Part shown: positions 56,232-64,000 of the stretch, piece by piece
Numbering within the stretch: position 1 is the stretch's first letter
Layout of the letters: every line of letters starts with the position of its first letter
NCBI RefSeq assembly: GCF_954871325.1
Contig: NC_088779.1
Span: 15,378,846 to 15,442,845, forward strand
DNA: 64,000 bases
Reading direction: 5' to 3'
Source: Gordionus sp. m RMFG-2023
Taxonomy: Eukaryota; Nematomorpha; Gordioida; Chordodea; Parachordodidae
Notes under the pieces: model-generated
What the model saw: the letters and a program-made list of their open reading frames with translations, nothing else
Told to the model about the DNA's origin: nothing
Databases searched by the model: none
Position numbers and translations under genes: made by a program

Positions 56232-57489
56232 CTTACGATGGATAAATCAGAATAGTCAAATGAGAGGAATAGATTATCCGTATTCATTCTTCCAAGATTT
56301 CTATAAATTTTTAGAGAAAAATATTATGAAAAATATGGAATAAATAAATATGATTTGTTAATGATATTTATCAGTTCTTTTAATAAATTTTCCACATTCA
56401 GACGCAATGATTTTTGCCCTCTCCCTTCGTATAAAATCTACATTCATCTCAAAGAATCATTTAAATGCTTTTAAAACCTTCCTAAATACTCTTTTAAAAA
56501 ATGACCTGCCAGCATAGATTCGAATCAATTATTGGGGCAAAACTGATTATCTCACAAACACTGTGATGGTATCCACCCCATTGCAATGGGCTATTTAGAT
56601 GACTATTAGCAAAGATAATTGCCACGGTTCAAATCCCAGGGTCTTAACTTATTAAGTGCACCTATCCTTTAGGATTTGGTGTTAAAGGAGAAGGCAAAAT
56701 AAATTCACATGCCATTTGTAATGGTGAAAAGCGATCAACGCATATGTATAATCCCAGGATAGCGGGATTCCTCTGCTCCATGGGATAGGAGTCATTTCGT
56801 CAGTCCTGATATTGTCTCCGATAAGACCTACAGGTTCAAAAGTTGATGAAATATTAGCTGGATGGAGAGTTCTCACAATAATTAAATTTATTGTTTGGTG
56901 GCGTGGATAGCGGTCTTTAGAGAAACGGCAGTGAAGAGGGTGATGGCCAAGGGTTTTGGTAGATTAATCCCACTACGTTGAATACCTTTACTCGAAAGCT
57001 GTTTGAAGGACATTTCCTTGATCTTTAGCATCCCCTCCCCAATAAATCAAAGTATTGATCCCCCCCTCCATTAAATCAATGTAATAATTCTCCATTATCA
57101 ATTCAACATTTCAACACGGAATATAAATGGCTTGAGGATATTGTCACAAAGGATCCAGCAGGGAGCACGTTTTATCTTGGTATTTATTATCAAAATAAGG
57201 TAAATTTCTGATTCACACCTCATATAGGCGTATTTCTGATTTATCCATCATCAAATTAAGGAGTATACTAATTCCTTGTCATTCTAGTGGGACATCAGCT
57301 AGTAATCTAAATGCAAATATTTATTAGATTGTAGGAATGGATCCTTCCTTAAGGGTTTTTTTTATTAACAATGAAAACCACAAAGCACTCATTTGTAAAT
57401 TGTTATCCACAGAGATTTGAATAAATTTGCATCTTCTCATATCGATCCATTCTTCAAGATGATCTTTATTATAAGAAAATATATTTTAA
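56232..57489. other. Gene-free stretch with tRNA-box-like text and a dispersed repeat
   Basis: At 56567-56640, GATGGTATCCACC and, further on, GGTTCAAATCCCAGGG resemble boxes A and B, and GATTCGAATC lies at 56518-56527. This could be an old tRNA-derived repeat, but the pieces do not fold as a tRNA. From about 56640 to 57000 the GC content is above background with no recognised domain. About 57195-57260 repeats part of 39430-39510 inverted. Confidence 0.35.
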
Positions 57490-57707
57490 TATAGGTACAG
57501 GGGTTAGGCCATATTTTAATTTTTTTAATATAATCGGCCTGGGCCTAAAATTTGCAAAGATACCCAGGTCGGGCTGTATATTTTACATAGCCATTATTTA
57601 TAAAAATTGAAAATAAATATATTTAAAAAAAATCCAGACCGGGCCATGCCAAAATTTTTTAAACAAAATCCAGGGCAGGCTGTGCTGATGGTACCTATAG
57701 GTCTCTG
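57490..57707. mobile_element. Short GC-rich-ended element, copy C
   Basis: From ATAGGTACAGGGGTTAGGCC to GGTACCTATAGGTCTCTG, with AATCGGCCTGGGCC, CCCAGGTCGGGC and CCAGACCGGGCC inside. It is the shortest and most worn of the three copies (about 218 bp). Confidence 0.55.
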
Positions 57708-58300
57708 ATATATTTATTATCTTATAAATATATAATTGAAACATATGAATTTTTATTATATTAATTTCATAAAATCTGTAAACATTGTATTTTGTGCTCA
57801 ATAAAAAAATATTCCTAAATGAATTTTTTTTAGATTCATATGCAATTTAAAACCTAAAAAATATTTAAACCCGCTTATACTATGGATAAACTGAAAGATA
57901 TTGGGTTGGTGAATGGGAGGGTTAAAAAATATTTTTCAATGGTTAGGTGAATTTGAAATATATATCAGGCAAAATGAGCAATTGACTCCTATTTATTATT
58001 ATATAATTTTTTTATTTTAAAATTTAAAATTTATAATTTTAAGTAAAAAACATTAAAATAATACAAAATGAACCAAATCAACCAATGTAATAATTTTTAA
58101 ACATTGGACAAGTAAGTTAAACAAAATTTTAAAATTAATAAGCAGGCAGGTGCAACCCATTGCAGACTAGTCAAGATGACATCGAAAACAGCAGATCATA
58201 ATGGATTTTACCTCTGCCAAAGCATTCATTTATAAATGATATGTGTCTGCCACTTTTATTTTCCTATGCATTTACACCATAGGTCTTCAAATAACATTTT
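57708..58300. other. Gene-free stretch
   Basis: Nothing recognisable. Confidence 0.4.
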
Positions 58301-58304
58301 CAGG

Positions 58305-58480
58305 CCCAATGGGAATTTAATTATTACTCATCCAAAAGGAAGGAACCACCAAGTTGGATTAAGAAAAAAAAATGATATGGGATTCGAACCCAAAGCCATC
58401 AGATTTGTAAGCCACGCTCTTGCCGATTAAACCACCGACGCTTTTCAAAATTACGATTTTTTAAATATATTATTTAAATT
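58305..58480 (-). mobile_element. tRNA-headed short element, copy 3, truncated
   Basis: On the minus strand GCGTCGGTGGTTTAATCGGC (box A) and GGGTTCGAATCCC (box B, 58380-58390) are followed by TTAATCCAACTTGGTGGTTC as in copies 1 and 2. It stops after the first ~60 bases of the body and lacks the inverted ends. It shares most of the head with copy 1, supporting one family. Confidence 0.7.
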
Positions 58481-59140
58481 GTGACACTGTGAGTGTGATA
58501 CGGCTTTTATATATATTATAAATATTATAATTTGTAATTTAAATCAAAAATAAAGATATTTTAATAAATGAAATCTTTTATTTTGTAAAGAGATGATTAG
58601 GGGAGGTTGGGGTTATATTGTCTCTAATAAATTTAAGCTATAAAAAATGATTAGCAAAATCTCTATGGTAGAAATTAATATTTAAGAAAAAAACAATTTA
58701 AGTTTTTAATTAAATTTTAAAAATAAAAAAACACACGGGTTACCGGCGTTGTGTATCATAGCGCATCTTTATTTTTTAAAATTTGCATAAAAATACAAGT
58801 CCTAACTCCTAAATAAATAAATGAAAATAAATTGTTAAATTTACTAGCATCTATAATTATATTTATGTATATATAACCCAAGAGAACTTGTTACTTATTA
58901 TTTACAAAAAATAAGTCAAACATCTATTATCATTCGTGCCCCTAGACAATCTAGTGGCTTCTAATGTTTTAATAAATGTATGATATTTTTTATTCAAAAA
59001 AAACCCTGCTTTAAAATGGCTAATAAGTACCCTGCCAAAACCTGCCATGGTCTCCTGAATTAATTAAAATTTCATTTCAAGATATTAAATTACTAAAAAT
59101 ATTGTATAGTATTGAATCTAATAATATATCTTATTCAAGT
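58481..59140. other. Gene-free stretch
   Basis: No supported feature. A small GC patch with CGGGTTACCGGCG near 58737 has no relative in the window. Confidence 0.35.
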
Positions 59141-59144
59141 GAAA

Positions 59145-59285
59145 TATCTGGTTATGCCAATTCTGATAGGGCACTCAAAATAGGCTCATTATATCTAAAA
59201 GAGCTGTAACAGTTTTATATCGAAGGTCCCATCTTGTCGGGAATGCTTCATGCAGTTTATTTCTTCCTGTAGCACCTTAGAAATA
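59145..59285 (-). pseudogene. hAT transposase fragment (TTF/ZMYM branch)
   Basis: The minus strand reads GATGRNKLHEAFPTRWDLRY, then KTVTALLDIMSLF. A TRW motif followed by R...V.ALLD is the conserved block after the catalytic region of this hAT branch. At about 59611-59640 the text CCTCGCTGACTACGCGCATG may be the worn end of the same element (compare CAGGCGCGTACGCAGG at 53400). Confidence 0.55.
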
Positions 59286-59924
59286 ATTTATTCAGCAAAT
59301 TTTGTCTATTTGGATATCTGAACATTTCATACTCACTAGAAATTTACCTAATCATAATTAATAGAGATAAATTAAATGAATTATTTTTGATTGATAAAAT
59401 TTAAGGATTTAAAAAAATTGTAAGAAAATAAACTTAAAATTTTTATGAGATAAAATTTAATGCAAAGAAAAAATATTTAAATTAATTTTAACTTTCTGCT
59501 AATATCTAAAATAGAATATATAATCTTATTTGAAAAGGATAACTTTGCAATTATAATATTATGAAAATCTTTTATATTTTTTAAAAAATTTTGATACGAT
59601 GGAAGAGGGGGTTTCTCTCCTCGCTGACTACGCGCATGTTATAAGTAAAATATGATCTTTACCTAATTATATTTATATGTAGAGAAAACAAACGCTATTT
59701 CAGACTTTCTGATTTGTCCATATTTGTCTTGATTTTAAAATCGATAAATTATGTTTTATTAAAATTTATTTTGCTGTTTATAACTTATTTAATATGTGAA
59801 GAGTCTAAAGATTATTTAGCCGCTCGTCTGTTTTATGAAATTATTTTACTCTCACGCCTCTTAGATGGGCAGACATGAGCTAAAAACTCGCTCGTTTCAG
59901 CAAAAAAATTCAAAGAAGCTAAAA

Positions 59925-60200
59925 AGTAAATTTTCTGACATTTGGCACTTAACTATGGTTCATCTTTCATATAAATCTCATTTTAACATGTTTACAATTT
60001 TTTTTTACTAAAGTTTAAAAATAATGATTATGACAATTGGCACTTATCTATAGTTCATCTTCCCAAACTCAATTTAACATGTTTATAATTTATTTTTTAT
60101 CCATTTGCGTCAAAAAAATTTAAAAAATAAAGATTATATATCAATTGTCACTTTTCTATGGCTCATCTTAATTGAAATCCCAATTTAATTTACAATTTTA
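59925..60200 (+). repeat. Fragment of the palindromic satellite family
   Basis: About two to three units with ATGATTATGACAATTGGCAC and CTATGGCTCATCTTAATTGA in right-arm orientation, more diverged than those at 50750-52270. Confidence 0.65.
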
Positions 60201-60239
60201 TTTTTACCCCGAAAATACAATGATGCAAATTCGAAAATT

Positions 60240-60350
60240 TGATTTAATCGACTAAATGAGTCAACTAAGCCGAATAGATCAACTTAGTCGACTAATAGAC
60301 TAATTTACTCTCTTAAGTTTTAGTAGTTGTCTTAGCAACACTAATTGCTA
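60240..60350. repeat. hAT-like end with GTCGACTAA repeats
   Basis: AATCGACTAAATGAGTCAAC and CTTAGTCGACTAATAGAC repeats precede GTAGTTGTCTTAGCAACACT, which inverts to AGTGTTGCTAAGACAACTAC, a hAT-type terminus. Its partner end was not found. Confidence 0.55.
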
Positions 60351-60866
60351 ATAATGGCAATGTATTAATTGAATATATACATTAAAAAAATAGATACAAG
60401 ATTGATTCAATGATACAGTTTTTAATTTTCTTTTATCTTTAATAAATTTATAAAATTTATCAGGAATTGATTGTGCTAATGGATATAGATTATCAACTCA
60501 TGAAGATGAATCGTTAGCGTTAGGACCAGATAACTAATTCTTGATCAAACTTGATAAAGACCACGGAAACTCTTTAACATTGGTTACAGTTAACTAATAT
60601 TCGTTGAGACTCAATAAAGACTACGGAGACCAATAGTTAAAGCTAGGTATAAATAACAATATTCGTTTCGATGTAGATTATTGAGGAAAATGATTAAAAT
60701 TGGGTCAAGTTAATATTCTATCATAAACGATACAGGCAAGGTCTACTCCAGCGAAACCAGCGAGAATTTGAAAAGAAGACGGCGATATTTAAAGGAAGAT
60801 AAATTCAATGTTGGTTCTTGTGAAATATTATGGAATTCTATATTATTCATGAAGAAAGAAAGAAGT

Positions 60867-61125
60867 CCTCGGAACACTAAAATAAAGAATGTATTAAAAT
60901 GTTTATTTATTTACTTTTTCAATCTACTATTTATATATTTTTTACAAACTAAAATTAGAATATAATATTAAAAAGGTTAACTTATAAAATAAAAGTATAA
61001 CTAAAATAAAAATATAATTTGAATAAACAGAATTAAATGAATGCGCGTTACATAAATTAAAACATAATACTATTCAATAACCGAAATATATAATATTTTA
61101 ATTTATTAATTTCTATAATATAACA
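60867..61125 (+). repeat. 259-bp direct repeat, left copy (possible LTR)
   Basis: Runs from CCTCGGAACACTAAAATAAA to TATAATATAACA and is repeated at 62742-63000 with only about two base changes. Repeat length and spacing (about 1.6 kb of interior) would fit the LTRs of a short retroelement. The repeat does not start with TG, and I found neither a primer site nor a clear target duplication, so this stays a possibility. Confidence 0.6.
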
Positions 61126-62741
61126 TCCTCCCTCTTCTAAAAAGCCTTCCCATAAGTTCATCTAAGCAATCATAGAGAGTTTGTTGTCCAAGTGGTTTAT
61201 CGTTTTGGTCATCAAGTTATTTCATAAGTCATTGTAATCGTTGGCTTGTCCCAATCGTTGGTTTGTTTAAATCGTAAGCTTGATATCCTTATCGTAAGTT
61301 ATCCTTATATATCGTGAATTTGTCATGTAGCTTGCTTGTAGTACTCAGTCGTTATTATTATCAATTTTCAAAATTGTTATTATCATCCGTCAGTCACGAA
61401 TAATTAGAAATAATAATTCATCAAGTTGATATAAAAATAAGTGAAGAATGATAAATCAATAAGATTGTTATATAAATTCTCAGCGTTTTAGTATCCAATT
61501 TATTTTTTCACGTTTTAGTGTTTAATTAATTTTTTGCGTTTTAGCATTTAATTTATTTTTATTTATATGTTAATATTTTCAATCCACGAGGTTAAAATAT
61601 GCAAATAAATATTAAGCACATTTAAATTTCACACCCTAGTTTTAATTCAAAAAAAGTATATTTAAAATAATATTTCTTCACAAGGTCATTTATAGAAAAT
61701 GATATCCTCATCACATCTTTAAATATATTTCTAAAATGAAGATGTTTAGTTTTTACATCATCTTTTATCTTCAAGCTTTAAATTTCAAAAACTTTTTATC
61801 ACATTAAGTATTACTTATAAGAGTTATATTAATTTTATAATTTTTCAAATTCAATCATATGATTTATATCTTTTAATTTATATGTTTCAATTACATTTTG
61901 ATAAAGACTAGTTTTATTTTCTTGTTTAGGATTTTTAATGGTTTAACTTTGTAATATTTTTAATTATACTTAAAAGTCATCTTAGGGTTTTTCAGTTAAT
62001 TTCCAAAATTGGTCATAATTCAAGAAATCAAAAATATGAAAAATATCAATAGGCATTTCACTAAGAAATTCAACTGTTAATTCATTATTAAGATATTTTT
62101 TAAGGCTTTTTATGTATTCAAATATGTCCATTATGATTGATTTACATTTAAGTTATTTTGTTAAGTTAATTTATACCATAATCTCGGCATATAATTTTTA
62201 TTTATAATAACTTTTCTTCTTATGTGGATTTAGAATTATTAGTAAATCATTGGTCTCACCATATAAAATTCATAGCCTAACGTCCAACTTCCATAGTTCT
62301 TTCTAGGTCGTCACATTAGGTTAGGTGTTGGTCATCATATTCCAGTCCACCACCCAGAGCCGGTGCACCATGAAGAAAGAAGCTTTTGGCATGAAATAAC
62401 GTGCTAGGGAAATTTTTTGGTTCTTGGTTATCTCCTTAGCTTAGGCATTGGTTATCACATTAGATTAGATATTGGTCATCACATTAGATTAGTCATTGAT
62501 CATCTCATTAGATTAGGCATTGGTCATCTCATTAGATTAGACATTGGTCATCTCATTAGATTAGACATTGGTCATCTCATTAGATTAGACATTGGTCATC
62601 TCATTAGATTAGGCATTGGTCATCTCATTAGATTAGGCATTGGACATCTCATTAGATTAGGCATTGGACATCTCATTAGATTAGGCATTGGTCATCTCTT
62701 CAAGTCCATCACCCAGAGCCGGGGCATCATGAAGAAAGAAA
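61126..62741. other. Interior between the 259-bp repeats
   Basis: From about 62130 down to 61630 the minus strand has open coding-like runs (MDIFEYIKSLKKYLNNELTV, then EFLSEMPIDIFHIFDF) that I cannot assign. A 24-bp minisatellite lies at 62440-62700. Two related ~45-base blocks (ACCCAGAGCCGGTGCACCAT at about 62352 and ACCCAGAGCCGGGGCATCAT at about 62711) bracket it. If the outer repeats are LTRs, this is a worn non-autonomous interior. Confidence 0.4.
62440..62700 (+). repeat. 24-bp minisatellite, about 11 copies
   Basis: The unit CATTGGTCATCTCATTAGAT + TAGR is repeated head to tail. The period is a multiple of three, so one frame stays open for 112 codons and gives an IRLGIGHL/IRLDIGHL repeat (62417-62755). 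Units alternate between a TAGG and a TAGA variant. No evidence that it is translated. Confidence 0.9.
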
Positions 62742-63000
62742 CCTCGGAACACTAAAATAAAGAATGTATTAAAATGTTCATTTATTTACTTTTTCAATCT
62801 ACTATTTATATATTTTTTACAAACTAAAATTAGAATATAATATTAAAAAGGTTAACTTATAAAATAAAAGTATAACTAAAATAAAAATATAATTTGAATA
62901 AACAGAATTAAATGAATGCGCGTTACATAAATTAAAACATAATACTATTCAATAACCAAAATATATAATATTTTAATTTATTAATTTCTATAATATAACA
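62742..63000 (+). repeat. 259-bp direct repeat, right copy (possible LTR)
   Basis: Near-identical to 60867-61125. Followed directly by ATTCAGACAAGG. Confidence 0.6.
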
Positions 63001-64000
63001 ATTCAGACAAGGAATCGAATGGGGTAAATAAAAGGGAAAAATTAATATATTATCAAAATTTTGAATCACATTTGATAGTTAATTGATAATAAAATAGATT
63101 ATAATTAATTAATAATAGAAATTCAAAATTTAAAATTGAATATTTGAGACGATTGAGAGAAACCATGATGAATTAGATTCTAAAAGTGTGCATATTCTAA
63201 AGTCATAACGGAGCGAACAATATGGGTGCCGAATGAGCTCATTTATGGAGGACATGTTTTATTATATTTAAAATTATATTGCTTACTCATGTATTAGTGT
63301 TAAATATATTTATTTTTAATAATTATTTTGTTTAATTTTTATCGTTTTAAAATAGTCGCCTGATTTTATATATCATGTGTAGAAATTGTGATTTCTTTGT
63401 CCCAAATACGAATAAAAGGACAAAATTTTTTATCATAACAACTTCTTCATTTTATATATATATATTTTTTTGTAGATATATATTTTGTTGGCCAATAAAA
63501 TTTAAAGTTGAAAATTTATTAATTTTAGTTTTGGAGTTGTGTTTTGGTAAATTGCGTGTGTTATAGAATAGCGTTGTAATAGTAGAGTTTTATATTATCT
63601 ATATCATAATTTTCCGATGTTCTCATTACGTCATCACTACGTCATGTCATCGATACATATTTATTTAATATTTGTTAATTTTTTTTTTCAATATATACTA
63701 ACAGATGAGCCTATAACTTCAGTTAACCATGCACTGTAGGATGCCAAAGTAAAACCTTAAATATTCTTTTAATTTATCTTTACAAAGTTTTACAAATCAT
63801 TTTAATTTATCTTATAAAATTTGCATAATATTTTTATTATATCAATTATAAAGCTATGCAAGATGATATTACCACTCTCACTCAACAAGCTGATATCAGT
63901 GAAAACAATTATTCACCAATTCATTGTAAAATACAATATGATACCAATATTTTTACTTACCACTCTCACTCAAGAAGCTACTAGTGAAAACAATTATTCA
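63001..64000. other. Gene-free stretch with a short duplication at the window edge
   Basis: The text ACCACTCTCACTCAACAAGC ... AGTGAAAACAATTATTCA at 63871-63915 recurs at 63959-64000 with a small deletion, offset ~88 bases, and may continue as a tandem array beyond the window. Otherwise nothing is supported. Confidence 0.5.

Noticed and set aside
62417-62755. 112-codon frame with IRLGIGHL repeats
   Set aside because: The 24-bp minisatellite keeps one frame open. There is no signal, domain or neighbouring gene to support translation.

Overview
The window looks like repeat-dominated, very A+T-rich nuclear DNA (about three quarters A+T by eye) of a eukaryote, most likely an animal. The organism cannot be named from the sequence. 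I find no convincing host gene, no rRNA gene, no CRISPR array and no bacterial operon structure. Nearly everything that can be explained is transposable-element DNA of different ages, often nested: Ty3-like LTR elements, many hAT DNA transposons with 8-bp target duplications and subterminal repeats, a LINE, foldback elements with long inverted repeats, and short elements with a tRNA-like head.

Layout. 1-8.6 kb: a short LTR element lacking most coding sequence (806-3669, duplication ATCAT) and a decayed minus-strand hAT (about 6.2-7.7 kb) with six ~100-bp tandem repeats inside it. 8.6-12.7 kb: a hAT (8645-12691) carrying a second hAT (8686-10097) in its left end. 14.2-15.5 kb: a delimited hAT (14198-15451) with most of a transposase C-terminal half and a 49-bp intron. 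15.5-19.2 kb: an unexplained hairpin-rich island, one arm of a foldback family, and a decayed hAT transposase. 19.3-23.5 kb: a young Ty3/Gypsy element with 155/157-bp LTRs and duplication CTATG. 24.2-28.7 kb: non-autonomous hAT-like elements with GC-rich ends. 34.4-39.1 kb: hAT ends and two copies of a TIR-bounded element with tRNA-like box A and box B, in opposite orientations. 39.7-41.3 kb: a decayed LINE on the minus strand.

41.5-52.8 kb is the most unusual part. A 2.7-kb foldback element (41697-44420) has arms made of a 13-bp minisatellite. Next to it is an ~8-kb palindromic element (about 44570-52534). Its ~1.9-2.2-kb arms are made mainly of ~119-bp repeats centred on the palindrome TGACAATTGTCA. 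Its left arm is interrupted by an LTR-bounded unit whose two LTRs are inverted relative to each other, with a 5-bp direct repeat (TAAAT) at the outer ends.

53.0-56.2 kb is a three-level nest: hAT, in it a hAT, in that a GC-rich miniature element. 56.2-64 kb holds more hAT and foldback fragments, a third tRNA-headed copy, and a near-identical 259-bp direct-repeat pair around a region with a 24-bp minisatellite.

No gene set here works as a pathway. The shared logic is transposition: intact-looking ends, satellites inside ends, and internal deletion of transposases imply movement in trans by enzymes encoded elsewhere.
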